Origin: Planctomycetota bacterium | GTDB lineage: Bacteria > Planctomycetota > SZUA-567 | DNA: 64,000 bases | Reading direction: 5' to 3' | NCBI GenBank assembly: GCA_031254915.1 | Contig: JAIRTL010000035.1 | Location: 1 to 64,000, forward strand | Shown here: positions 36,528-45,256 of the stretch, in pieces | How the letters are laid out: the number at the start of each line of letters is the position of its first letter | How positions within the stretch are numbered: the first letter of the stretch is position 1 | The notes under the pieces: generated by a model | Told to the model about the DNA's origin: nothing | The model's input: only the letters and a program-made list of their open reading frames with translations | Databases searched by the model: none | Position numbers and translations under genes: made by a program

Positions 36528-39500
36528 CTAAATGTAATTGAGCAGGCTCATTCCAAGAATTTGCCCCGCCGTTTTCTGCGCCGCGTCAAACGCGTTTAAC
36601 GCCGCCTGGTACTTGAGGAGCGCTTCCGAAAGCGCTTCCGTATCCATGCCGACGCGCTTTGTAAGAACGGTATTGTAACTGATGAGGCTGTCCTTATGCC
36701 GTTCGGTAAGAAGATTGAGGTGGTCGGCGCGAGCACCGACGTCCGCCCTCGCTTCGAGCAGGCGGTTCCTGTCGACCTTCACGGTTCCGATCAGATCGTG
36801 CAGCCTCTCCGCGTCGCAATCGTGCAGCGCGTCGATGATGTCGTTAATGGTGGCGAACAGGTTGTCCTGGCGATGCTGCGCCGAGTGGCGGACCGCGCCG
36901 GTCTCGAGCGTAAAGCTGTCCGTCATTCCATCAGGCAACTGGTTGTTCGCGACGACGATCGATCCGGAGACGACCTTGTTATTGTACACGTCGTAGGCGA
37001 TTTCTCCGTTTTCGTCCACCTCGTACAAGGTCACTCTGCCGTCCGACCCGATAGGCTCTGTGGGATCGTTCCGGGCCGTGATCTTCGTGTGCGACGCATC
37101 CTTGTGAAGGCGGACGTCAAGTTGGCCGTTGTTGTTCGATATCGTCCCGTGGAAGGCGCCGCCGTAATCGCAGTTCCGACCCGGTTCGGCCGCGATATCG
37201 ACTTCCTGGATCGTGGTGTGCGGCGTTCCCTTAGGACGCATTCCGCCAGGGAAGACGGTGATGCTCGAGTTGTTCCACGGCTGGTATTCGATATAGTCGA
37301 CGAGTTCGTTCTTTTCGTTCAGCCTTTGCCGCCACTCCGCCTGGACGCCGTTGTTGCCGCCGTAGTAATTGAGGTCCACCCTGCCGGACACGCCCGAATC
37401 GTTACGTTCCCTGAGGGCGAGGCCGGTCGCGGATCCCATGGTCGTCGCGGGAGCGATCGGGCGAAACGGTTCGTTCCCCAGGCCGATCGGCTGCGTATCG
37501 TCAAAGTCCGGGTTCCATTCGCCGGACGGGAGGAACCCCTCGGCGACGAGCTTTGAGTTGTCGCGGTCCTGATAGGCGGACTTCATTTGGTCGGGGTCGC
37601 TGTAGACGCGGACGTAATACCCCGCTTCGACTTCGATGAGCGTCCCGTCCTCGCCGACGATCGTCGCCATCAACGGGCCTTCCGAATATTTCTGGACCTT
37701 GTCCGGGGGATAGTAGATCGTCTCCGTATAGACGTTCCCGTAGCGGTCGGCGTTCACGCCCTTAATCAATCCATCCAGGTCCAGCGCCGAAAGCTGCTGG
37801 TGTTTGTCGCCTATCTGTTCGAAGCAATCCGTGTCCTCGCTCACGGTCAGGTACGCGCCGGCGAGGGTGGAGACGAACTCGATCGACTTGCCGTCGCTGC
37901 CGATTCCGGCGGTGACATGCATGCCCAACTCCTCGACCTCGCGCATAAAGTCTTCGACCGTCGCGAAGGTGGCGGTAAGATCGAATCCGCTTGGCAATAC
38001 CTGGGGCGTCCTGCCGGTGACTGGATCGGCTGCGGTCATGCTCATGCCTTCGGCGGGAAATCCGGGACCGCCGTCGTAGTACGAACCGCGCGGAATGACG
38101 GTCCCGACCGGCAGTTCCGCGCCGAGAGTCGCTTCCTGACCGGTTGCCAGGACGGTGCCTTCGAGCAGCGTTCCGGGAGTGACTTTCACTCCTCGCGGGA
38201 AGACCGTGTCCTTGCGGAGAGCTTGTCCGGGAAGAATCACCGTTCCGTCCGGCAAACGCACTTCGCTGGCGAAAGTTTGCCCCCTCTTGAAAAGGGTGTC
38301 GCCGGTCAGGGTCATTTCCCCTGTCACCGCCTGGTCGGCGACAAGGACCATGGCGCCGCCTAACACGATCGTGCCCGCCTGCGCCGGGTCTTTCAGGGCA
38401 TAGGTGACGCCTGTGGGGTCGTTCGCCGAGGTTCCGAATGCGCTGCTGCTGAACTCGGCGCCGACCGGCAATTCCATATACACGGATCCGGTTATGCCTT
38501 CAAATCCTTCCGCACCCACCAACTCCACCCTGCCGGAAGCGGCGACTTTGCTCGGCGACGTCTGTCCCGCGGCGCCAACGTCCATCTTGCCGCTGGCGAT
38601 AAGCCGGTCAGGCTGATCGTTGAACGACGGCCGGTAGAGTTCGATGTGGAAGGAGTTCGTTGCCTGGTCGAACCGGAAGTTCACCGACACATTGCCCTGG
38701 AGATCTGTGGAGAAGGGATGGTTCATGTCGTAATCGGGCGCCGGCGGCTTGTCGAGTCCCTTGATGTTCCATCCGGAGGCGATATTGAAGCGGTCGCGAC
38801 TGGTGCCGTCGTCGAGGACCTCCTCGCGGAACGCCTCCATATGCACTGTTCCCTGAAGAGAAGTGCTGACATCGGCCGCGAGGTTCACCCTCGCCTCGTC
38901 CATCGACGTCGGGAACACAATGCCGACAGTGCCGCCAAGCCCGGAGGAATTGGCCTCGCGAAGCGTCATGAGGCCGCCTTCGGGCGACTGGCTGTACACG
39001 CCCGTCGCGACGAGGTCGCTGGGGCGGGCCTGGTCGATCGGGACGGTGTACAGTTCAAGGAATATGTCGTCCTCGGGCGGATCGCGATGGACGATGCGGG
39101 CGTGCAATTCGCCGTTCTTGCCGGTGTTGACGCCTTTCGTAACGCCGGTGAGATTCCACTGGTTGAAAACATTGTTGACGTCCTGGGTGGTCTCGCGGAC
39201 CGAGATCTGCTTCGGCTTCGCTCCGTTGAAGAACGTATACAGCGCGTTGTTGAAGCCGTCCAGGTCAGCGAGAAGCGTGCGCGAGGTGAGCGTCGGCCCG
39301 ACGTCGCGGCCGTGGAGGAAGCCGTCCATGACCGGATCAGGACTGCCGGGATTGAACCGGTTGCCGGTCCCCTTGATGCCGAGCCCTTCCGCCACTTTGT
39401 TTTTGGAGACGTCGTCGACGCGGATCGCGGAGGTGTATTCCGTTCCAAGGCCGTAGATAAAGTCGAGCTTGTCGAAAACAGGCCCGCCGCCGGAGCCTGA

Positions 39501-40499
39501 ACCACCGATGCTGTAGTCGTATCCCGCCACACCCGGATCCTCGTAGGTTATGCCGTCGTTGGCCTCGTATTGGTCCGGAGGCGGCAGAGTTTCGCCGAGG
39601 TCGTATTCCCGCAGCGAAATGCCGTTGTGGTCCGGGTTGATCGTCACCTTGACGTAGCGGTCGGTTAGGTCGCGCCAATTGAGTTTCGAGCCGTCCAGCC
39701 AGGAGTGCTCGGCCGCGTTCAACTTTCGGGACGCCTTGAGCGTTTCCTGCTCGATCATGTCCTTGATGTCCTCGAGCGTGGCGCAACCCGACAGATCGAC
39801 CTCCAGCCCCTCCGGATAGGCGCTATAATACACCTTGATTTTTCCCTTTGGCACGCCGGCGCCGTCGTTCAGATCGGAGAGGCGAGTGGAGGTGTCGGTG
39901 CCGAGATTGACGTTTGGGCGGTAGTCCCGGCTTTTCAGCACAGTGAGAAGGCTGCCGTAGGCGTCGGAACCGGTGACGTTGACCTTCTGCCCCGTGGCGT
40001 GGTCGACAAGCATATTGATGGTACTGTCGTTGCCGATGTAATTCACGTACCGGTTGTTGACGATAGTGAAGGGCGGCGTTTTCGTATTCTGCCCGCCAAA
40101 GAGATAGCGGTCGCCGTCGTAGCCGTTGGCGGCCGAGATGAGTTTTTGCAGAATGGTGTTGGCCTCAACCGCAAGGGCGGAGAACTGCTCCTGGGTCGGT
40201 TCGTCAGCACCCTTGATGACGAGGTCGAGGAGCGTGTCTAGAGAGGTTTTGCTTTCGGCAAGCGACCCGTCGTACAGCCTGAGCATGGCGCTGCCGGCCT
40301 GGATATTCCGGACGTATTGCTCGGTGCGGGAGGCGATCGTGACCATGCGCATGCCGAGATTCGCGGCCAGCGGGTCGTCCTCAAGGTTGATGACCTGTCG
40401 CATCGCGGACACCTGGGCATCGATTTTGGCGTAATTGCGATAATTCCGCTGCAAAGCGTACAGCGAGTTCTGTTGCACTATTTTCGCGGTTGCGCGCAT
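36528..40499 (-). CDS. flgL: Giant flagellar hook-filament junction protein FlgL
   Basis: 1323 aa from ATG 40499 (MRATAKIVQQNSLYALQRNY) with GGAGATCGCC upstream. The N-terminal ~170 residues (NLEDDPLAANLGMRM, LFGGQNTKTPPF) and the last ~120 (LNLLTERHKDSLISYNTVLT, LKYQAALNAFDAAQ, GMSLLNYI) are flagellin-like FlgL helices. FlgL is usually about 300 aa; here about 1000 residues of beta-rich sequence are inserted, surface-exposed by analogy with flagellin D2/D3. Inside are several recurring 'VxLYxD ... DLVAxG ... LREANSSGLGGTV' units (near 480, 618, 960 and 1126) and a Thr/Gly-rich stretch near 700-800. Co-transcribed with flgK. Confidence 0.9.
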   Translation of the reverse strand: MRATAKIVQQNSLYALQRNYRNYAKIDAQVSAMRQVINLEDDPLAANLGMRMVTIASRTEQYVRNIQAGSAMLRLYDGSLAESKTSLDTLLDLVIKGADEPTQEQFSALAVEANTILQKLISAANGYDGDRYLFGGQNTKTPPFTIVNNRYVNYIGNDSTINMLVDHATGQKVNVTGSDAYGSLLTVLKSRDYRPNVNLGTDTSTRLSDLNDGAGVPKGKIKVYYSAYPEGLEVDLSGCATLEDIKDMIEQETLKASRKLNAAEHSWLDGSKLNWRDLTDRYVKVTINPDHNGISLREYDLGETLPPPDQYEANDGITYEDPGVAGYDYSIGGSGSGGGPVFDKLDFIYGLGTEYTSAIRVDDVSKNKVAEGLGIKGTGNRFNPGSPDPVMDGFLHGRDVGPTLTSRTLLADLDGFNNALYTFFNGAKPKQISVRETTQDVNNVFNQWNLTGVTKGVNTGKNGELHARIVHRDPPEDDIFLELYTVPIDQARPSDLVATGVYSQSPEGGLMTLREANSSGLGGTVGIVFPTSMDEARVNLAADVSTSLQGTVHMEAFREEVLDDGTSRDRFNIASGWNIKGLDKPPAPDYDMNHPFSTDLQGNVSVNFRFDQATNSFHIELYRPSFNDQPDRLIASGKMDVGAAGQTSPSKVAASGRVELVGAEGFEGITGSVYMELPVGAEFSSSAFGTSANDPTGVTYALKDPAQAGTIVLGGAMVLVADQAVTGEMTLTGDTLFKRGQTFASEVRLPDGTVILPGQALRKDTVFPRGVKVTPGTLLEGTVLATGQEATLGAELPVGTVIPRGSYYDGGPGFPAEGMSMTAADPVTGRTPQVLPSGFDLTATFATVEDFMREVEELGMHVTAGIGSDGKSIEFVSTLAGAYLTVSEDTDCFEQIGDKHQQLSALDLDGLIKGVNADRYGNVYTETIYYPPDKVQKYSEGPLMATIVGEDGTLIEVEAGYYVRVYSDPDQMKSAYQDRDNSKLVAEGFLPSGEWNPDFDDTQPIGLGNEPFRPIAPATTMGSATGLALRERNDSGVSGRVDLNYYGGNNGVQAEWRQRLNEKNELVDYIEYQPWNNSSITVFPGGMRPKGTPHTTIQEVDIAAEPGRNCDYGGAFHGTISNNNGQLDVRLHKDASHTKITARNDPTEPIGSDGRVTLYEVDENGEIAYDVYNNKVVSGSIVVANNQLPDGMTDSFTLETGAVRHSAQHRQDNLFATINDIIDALHDCDAERLHDLIGTVKVDRNRLLEARADVGARADHLNLLTERHKDSLISYNTVLTKRVGMDTEALSEALLKYQAALNAFDAAQKTAGQILGMSLLNYI

Positions 40500-40535
40500 G
40501 GCGATCTCCGTATCGCAATCCGTTGACGGGTCCAA

Positions 40536-42326
40536 TTACATGTTGATAAGCGTTTCGTAGAGCACATCGACGATGCTGATGTACTTCGCCGCGGCCTGGA
40601 AGGCACGCTGGTAGGCGATCAGCTTCGCTGTTTCCTCGTCCTCGCTTACGCCCGACACTTCCTCGCGCTGCACAAACATGCGATGAAGGATGTCTTCCTG
40701 AAGATCCTTGAGATTGGCGGTCCGGTTCGCTTCGCTTCCGAGCCGGCCGGCGACGGACTGATAGTACTCGTCCAACGTCATGCCCTTCCCCGCCACCACC
40801 TTGGCGTCGCGGAGGGCGATAAGGTCCATGAGCCCGTCGTTGTCGCCCTCGCGGAAACTGTAGGCGCAAGCGACGTATTCGGGCGTATCCTTGAGGCTTT
40901 TATTGATACCCATATTCTGGGCGTTGTGCCCGGTGAACATGACGTTCAGCCCGAAGGCGGCGACCACGCCCGAAGAGTCCTTGCCGAAGGCGAAACCATA
41001 ACCATTCGATTTCGACTTGATGCTCACCCGGTAGTCGCGGCCGATCGATACTTCGAAAACGCCCGGCGCCGCGTCGTCGAGAGCCTTTTGCAGACGGTTG
41101 ATAAGAGAATTGGACGCCTCCGGGTTGTTTGGGTCCCACAGGATCATGTCCGGTTCGCCACCGGGAGCGAGCCTGCCGTCAAGATCGATCTCGATGTTGA
41201 TGGTTGTTTCCACCGGAGGTGTCGTGTTCCGGTTTTCGATAATCAGTTCAAATTCGCCATTCACGATCTTGAACGTACCGGGGGTGATCTTGTCGTTGAA
41301 GACAAGCTTGTCGAGGGTCGCCTCCGGATTCAACGGAGGGTTCTGCGACGTTATGCTGTCGAACGACTTCAGCCCGCGCATTTGCGAATACGCTCTGTTG
41401 AATTCCCAGATGAAGGTGCCGGCCAGCTTGTCGAGTTCGTCCATATAGCTAAGAAGAATCTCGTCGCGGATCTCGATCTGCGCTGCGAGCTGGCCGTCCT
41501 TTGGTTCGAGCGGATAGCGGTCGGAAGCGAAAATCGGCATGGCGACTTGGAGGCCGTTGGAAAGCCGCTGTTCCATCTCGATCGCAGAAACCTGGTCGAA
41601 ATACACCAAGGTGCGGCCGTGAACGGAGACGATAGCCGAACCGTTGGGTTCCTCCACGACGTCGATATCCATGTAGGTGTACAGTTCCTTGATGGCTTCG
41701 CCGCGCTGGTCGCGGAGGTCGTTGGCCATCATTCCGGTGGAGCCGCCCATTTCGGTGGCGACGATGGCCGAATTCAATTGGCCGATTTCGCCAAGCAAGC
41801 GGCTGATCTGGTACACCGATTCCCTGACTTCCTCATTCACTGTAGTGCGATAGGTGTCGAGTTGTTCGGCGATGCGGTTGAAGCGCATCGTCATCGCTTC
41901 GGCGTTATTGAGCGCGGTAACGCGGATCGGAACGTTTTCAACAGCACCGGACAGGTCGGCAAGGCCGTCCCAGAAGGAATTCATGGCATCGGATATGGCG
42001 TTCCCCGAGGCGGGTTCGTTGAAAAACGATTGCACGTTGCTGTAGCAGTTGCGGAGATTGCCGTAATGCACGTCGGTTGAGGTCGCCATGCGAAGCTGTT
42101 TTTCGACATATTCATTGGCGACGCGCTTGATCGATTTGATGCCGACGCCCGTACCGACGACGGCGTTATTGAGGCCGGCGTTCCAGCCAAGGGTCGCGTT
42201 TTGCGTCAGCCGCTGCCGCGCATAACCAGGGGTGTCGATATTGCCCAGATTCTGGCCGGTGATGTCCAGCCCGTAGCGGGCGGTCAGGAGGGCGCTGGTG
42301 CCGATAGCCAAACTGTGAAAAGCCAT
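40536..42326 (-). CDS. flgK: Flagellar hook-associated protein FlgK
   Basis: 596 aa from ATG 42326 (MAFHSLAIGTSALLTARYGL) with GGAGACAAG upstream. It shows the D0/D1 rod-type signature DITGQNLGNIDTPGYARQRL, the FlgK region FNEPASGNAISDAMNSFWDG and the C-terminal FlgK/FlgE motif DEETAKLIAYQRAFQAAAKY. HAP1 joins hook and filament. The length is typical, unlike its partner FlgL, which starts 36 bases after this gene ends. A candidate sigma54 promoter lies 92 bases upstream. Confidence 0.95.
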   Translation of the reverse strand: MAFHSLAIGTSALLTARYGLDITGQNLGNIDTPGYARQRLTQNATLGWNAGLNNAVVGTGVGIKSIKRVANEYVEKQLRMATSTDVHYGNLRNCYSNVQSFFNEPASGNAISDAMNSFWDGLADLSGAVENVPIRVTALNNAEAMTMRFNRIAEQLDTYRTTVNEEVRESVYQISRLLGEIGQLNSAIVATEMGGSTGMMANDLRDQRGEAIKELYTYMDIDVVEEPNGSAIVSVHGRTLVYFDQVSAIEMEQRLSNGLQVAMPIFASDRYPLEPKDGQLAAQIEIRDEILLSYMDELDKLAGTFIWEFNRAYSQMRGLKSFDSITSQNPPLNPEATLDKLVFNDKITPGTFKIVNGEFELIIENRNTTPPVETTINIEIDLDGRLAPGGEPDMILWDPNNPEASNSLINRLQKALDDAAPGVFEVSIGRDYRVSIKSKSNGYGFAFGKDSSGVVAAFGLNVMFTGHNAQNMGINKSLKDTPEYVACAYSFREGDNDGLMDLIALRDAKVVAGKGMTLDEYYQSVAGRLGSEANRTANLKDLQEDILHRMFVQREEVSGVSEDEETAKLIAYQRAFQAAAKYISIVDVLYETLINM

Positions 42327-42417
42327 TCTTGTCTCCGCCGATCCGTGAAGGAGGCCAGCTACGATCCAATACATGGTTCGCTCAAACGAGAGAAGCGCTT
42401 TCATCAAATTCATCAAA

Positions 42418-42433
42418 TGCAACAACCATGCCA
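42418..42433 (-). promoter_or_regulatory. Candidate sigma54 promoter for flgKL
   Basis: On the minus strand TGGCATGGTTGTTGCA, with the GG and GC elements exactly ten bases apart as required for -24/-12 promoters (consensus TGGCACG-N4-TTGCW). It lies about 92 bases upstream of flgK, consistent with the RpoN-class middle flagellar genes of other bacteria. Confidence 0.5.
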
Positions 42434-42573
42434 AAACGACCGTCGCCATTTCTTCATTTCCCTTACGAATTACGTAAAAAGCGGTTATAAAAACAAAATG
42501 ACTTTACATTTCCGATCTAAGGTATATCCTTACTGGATCGACGGCAAATTCTGCCGCACGACGGAGAGAGTTG

Positions 42574-43131
42574 ATGGAGACTGGAAAGCATAAGCGAAAA
42601 CGGTATGTTCTTCTCGATCGCGACGGCACGATCATGGTCGACAAGGCATACCAATCCGATCCGGCGTTGACCGAACTTCTCCCTGGTGCGCTTGCCGGTT
42701 TGCGTACCTTGTCGGATGCGGGATATCGGCTTGTCGTGATCACCAACCAGTCCGGCATCAACAGGGGCCTGATCAAGCCGCGGGAACTCGAAGCGGTAAA
42801 CCAGAGCCTTGTCGATCTGCTCGCCAAGGAAGGGATCGCGGTCGAGCGGGTGTATTATTGCCCGCATACTCCCGAAGATGGATGCAATTGCCGTAAACCG
42901 CGCCCGGGGATGGCGCTCCGGGCGGCGGAAGAGTTGGGATTCGACACTAGGGACGCGTATGTCATCGGAGATCGGGAGGCGGATATGCGGCTAGGCAAAG
43001 CGGTTGGCGCGACAAGCGTTCTTGTCCGGACCGGCGGCGGCCGTGAAACGGAAGAATCGGGTAATACCGCCCCCGACTATATCGCGGACGACCTTGCGAA
43101 TGCGGCGACGTGGATGGCGGCGCGGGCTTGA
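42574..43131 (+). CDS. gmhB: D-glycero-D-manno-heptose 1,7-bisphosphate 7-phosphatase (HAD family)
   Basis: 185 aa from ATG 42574 (a TTG directly precedes it) with GGAGAG upstream. HAD motif I is LLDRDGTI, motif II VITNQSGINRGLI, a zinc-loop region CPHTPEDGCNCRKPRPGM carries the Cys/His typical of GmhB, and motif IV is VIGDREADMRLGKAVGA. It removes the 7-phosphate in ADP-heptose synthesis for LPS inner core; a histidinol-phosphatase-like role is the main alternative. It supports a diderm envelope. Confidence 0.88.
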   Translation: METGKHKRKRYVLLDRDGTIMVDKAYQSDPALTELLPGALAGLRTLSDAGYRLVVITNQSGINRGLIKPRELEAVNQSLVDLLAKEGIAVERVYYCPHTPEDGCNCRKPRPGMALRAAEELGFDTRDAYVIGDREADMRLGKAVGATSVLVRTGGGRETEESGNTAPDYIADDLANAATWMAARA

Positions 43132-43214
43132 AACTAAGCGGTAATCTCAAAAAAGGGAAAACCCGCGACCGGCCCTCCCGTTCAATGCAATCCAGGCAAG
43201 TGGAGATGATGCAC

Positions 43215-43243
43215 TTGACGGGCGTTTCCATTTCTGCTATGCT
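43215..43243 (+). promoter_or_regulatory. Sigma70-type promoter of rpsB-tsf
   Basis: -35 TTGACG (43215-43220), a 17-base spacer and -10 TATGCT (43238-43243). A leader of about 130 bases would precede the rpsB start. Confidence 0.65.
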
Positions 43244-43254
43244 GAGTCCATGGA

Positions 43255-43277
43255 ACGACGCGGCTATGCCGCGTCGT
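43255..43277 (+). promoter_or_regulatory. Strong hairpin in the rpsB leader
   Basis: ACGACGCGGC (43255-43264) pairs perfectly with GCCGCGTCGT (43268-43277) over a 3-base loop, about 12 bases after the expected transcription start. A T-rich stretch with a run of seven Ts follows from about 43278 to 43298. It could be an S2-type autoregulatory leader or an attenuator; the T-run is too far from the stem for a clean terminator. Confidence 0.5.
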
Positions 43278-43381
43278 GTGTTTGGTGTTTCTTTTTTTGA
43301 CGGCCGTTGAATCCGGACGCTCTGCCGACTCGGGTGAGCCGGTTCAAGACATCCCTTGGACCACGGCCGGAAAGGGAAAGT

Positions 43382-44200
43382 ATGGCAATCGCAACGCTGA
43401 AGGAAATGATCGAGGCGGGAGTTCACTTCGGGAGCGCCGCGTCGCGCTGGAATCCGAAAATGAAGCCCTACATCTTCTCCAAGCAAAACAAGATTCACAT
43501 AATCGACCTCAGGGAAACGTTGAAGTCGCTCATCAGGTCGTGGCATTTCCTCGCCCAGACGGCCGCGCAGGGCAGGCAGATTCTCTTTGTCGGTACCAAG
43601 CGCCAGGCCGGCGACATCATCCGCCAGGAAGCGACGCGTTGCGAATCCTACTTCGTCGCCAACCGCTGGCTGGGCGGCACGCTGACGAACATGAACACCA
43701 TGCGCCGCCGGATCAACCGCCTTCAGGAACTCGAAGACCTTGAGACGAGCGGACAGATCCAGGAGTTCTCGAAAAAGATGATCTCCTCCCTGACCCGCGA
43801 ACGGAAGAAAATCTTCCGCAATTTCGAGGGCATCCGCAACATGAAGGAAGTCCCTGGCGCGCTCGTCATCGTCGATCCGTCGACCGAGCACATCGCGATC
43901 GCCGAAGGCATGAAGCTTGGCGTTCCCCTCATCGGCATCATTGACACCGACGACGATCCGACCAATCTCGATTTCGTCATTCCCGGCAACGACGATGCAT
44001 TCTGCTCGATCCAGTATCTTGTGTCGAAGCTCGCGGACGCGGTCATCGAAGGACGCAAGAACCACGCCATCCAAGGCGCCATGAAGCAGCGCGCCGAGGC
44101 GGCAGAAGGCAAAACGCCCGAGGCGGACAAGGGTATTGAGACCCCGGGCGATTTCACCCAGGTCGGTGGCTTCTCGTACGGCGGGAAGGAAGAGGAATAG
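43382..44200 (+). CDS. rpsB: 30S ribosomal protein S2
   Basis: 272 aa from ATG 43382 with AAAGGGA upstream. MIEAGVHFGSAASRWNPKMK, PYIFSKQNKIHIIDLRETL, VGTKRQAGDIIRQEA, NRWLGGTLTNMNTM, LVIVDPSTEHIAIAEG, LGVPLIGIIDTDDDP and FVIPGNDDAFCSIQYLVS are all standard S2 blocks. The C-terminal tail (after about 235) is a charged extension. In one operon with tsf, as in most bacteria. Confidence 0.98.
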   Translation: MAIATLKEMIEAGVHFGSAASRWNPKMKPYIFSKQNKIHIIDLRETLKSLIRSWHFLAQTAAQGRQILFVGTKRQAGDIIRQEATRCESYFVANRWLGGTLTNMNTMRRRINRLQELEDLETSGQIQEFSKKMISSLTRERKKIFRNFEGIRNMKEVPGALVIVDPSTEHIAIAEGMKLGVPLIGIIDTDDDPTNLDFVIPGNDDAFCSIQYLVSKLADAVIEGRKNHAIQGAMKQRAEAAEGKTPEADKGIETPGDFTQVGGFSYGGKEEE

Positions 44201-44267
44201 ACCGGCGGGCGCGCCAACGCAAGAAATACCGTACCCATTACCATCCACAGCACCCAGGAGATAGATT

Positions 44268-45122
44268 ATGGCCATTGATGCCAAATTGATAAAGGAGTTG
44301 CGCGAAAAAACCGGCATGGGCATCGCCAACTGCAAGAAGGCGCTCGAGGACGCGAACGGCGACTGCGAACGGGCCGAGATGATCCTCCGAAAACAGGGAC
44401 TCGACAAGGCGGCGAAGAAAGCCGATCGCCCCACCGGCCAGGGAGTCATCGCCGTGAAGGTCGACGGCGACAAGGCCGCCATGATCGAGCTTGCCTGCGA
44501 ACAGGAACCCACCACCAACAATGAACGCTTCCTCACCATGGTCGCGCTCGCGCTGGACACGTCGCTGCGCGAAAACGTCCAGAAGTTGGAAGACCTCCTC
44601 GCCGCCAAATCAGACGATGGCACGATCGCGGATTCCGTCAAGGCGCTTATCGGCGTTGTCGGCGAGAACGTCCAGATCCGCAAGGCGGTGACGTTCACCG
44701 CTCCGGCCGGCGGTCTCATAGGCAGCTACGTCCATTTCAACAAGAAGGCGGGCGCCATCGTCGCCCTGAAGCTTGACGGCGCCGGCAAGGACAGCGAAAG
44801 CATGCGGATCGCCGCCAACGACATCTGCCTTCACGCCGTCGCCGCTCGTCCCCTCGCCTGGCGTCGCGAAGACATCCCCCAGAACGTCCTCGACAAGGAA
44901 AAAGAGGTCTTCATGGAGGAGATCAAATCAAAACCGGAACAGATCCGCGGGAAGATCCTCGAAGGCAAGCTCCAGAAGTTCTATACCGACAAGGTCCTCC
45001 CCGAACAACTCTTCGTCAAGGGACTCGAGGGCACGGTGAAGGAAATGCTCGACGCCACCGCCAAAGAAGCCGGCGGCAAGGCCGAAATCGCAGCTTTCGC
45101 CCGTTTCGAGCTTGGCCTGTGA
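44268..45122 (+). CDS. tsf: Elongation factor Ts (variant motif)
   Basis: 284 aa. The N-terminal UBA-like domain (LIKELREKTGMGIANCKKAL, GDCERAEMILRKQGL) and core (VGENVQIRKAVTF, YVHFNKKAGAIVALKLDG, FMEEIKSKPEQIRGKILEGK, QLFVKGLEGTVKEMLD) are typical. The TDFV motif after the first beta strand is replaced: ELACEQEPTTNNERFL aligns with the usual ETDFVAxNExF, so Asp-Phe becomes Glu-Pro. In E. coli the Phe of this motif helps displace GDP from EF-Tu. I recall similar loss in Planctomycetes EF-Ts. Last gene of the rpsB-tsf operon. Confidence 0.96.
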   Translation: MAIDAKLIKELREKTGMGIANCKKALEDANGDCERAEMILRKQGLDKAAKKADRPTGQGVIAVKVDGDKAAMIELACEQEPTTNNERFLTMVALALDTSLRENVQKLEDLLAAKSDDGTIADSVKALIGVVGENVQIRKAVTFTAPAGGLIGSYVHFNKKAGAIVALKLDGAGKDSESMRIAANDICLHAVAARPLAWRREDIPQNVLDKEKEVFMEEIKSKPEQIRGKILEGKLQKFYTDKVLPEQLFVKGLEGTVKEMLDATAKEAGGKAEIAAFARFELGL

Positions 45123-45177
45123 ATCGGGTGAATCCGTTTTCCGCACAGTGGTAAACTTTTAACGCCTTTAAAAGCAA

Positions 45178-45206
45178 CGGGGCCGGGAGCGACCCGGCCC
45201 CGTTTT
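45178..45206 (+). terminator. Intrinsic terminator of rpsB-tsf
   Basis: CGGGGCCGGG (45178-45187) pairs with CCCGGCCCCG (45193-45202) around AGCGA and is followed by TTTT. It starts 56 bases after the tsf stop codon. Confidence 0.9.
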
Positions 45207-45256
45207 CAGTTGTTTGGACAGAGCGAAAGCTTCGAAAACACCTTCAGGAGAATACC

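Noticed and set aside
42962-44719. Long leftward frame across gmhB, rpsB and tsf
   Set aside because: It spans three well-supported genes on the opposite strand and their intergenic gaps; composition is that of a shadow.
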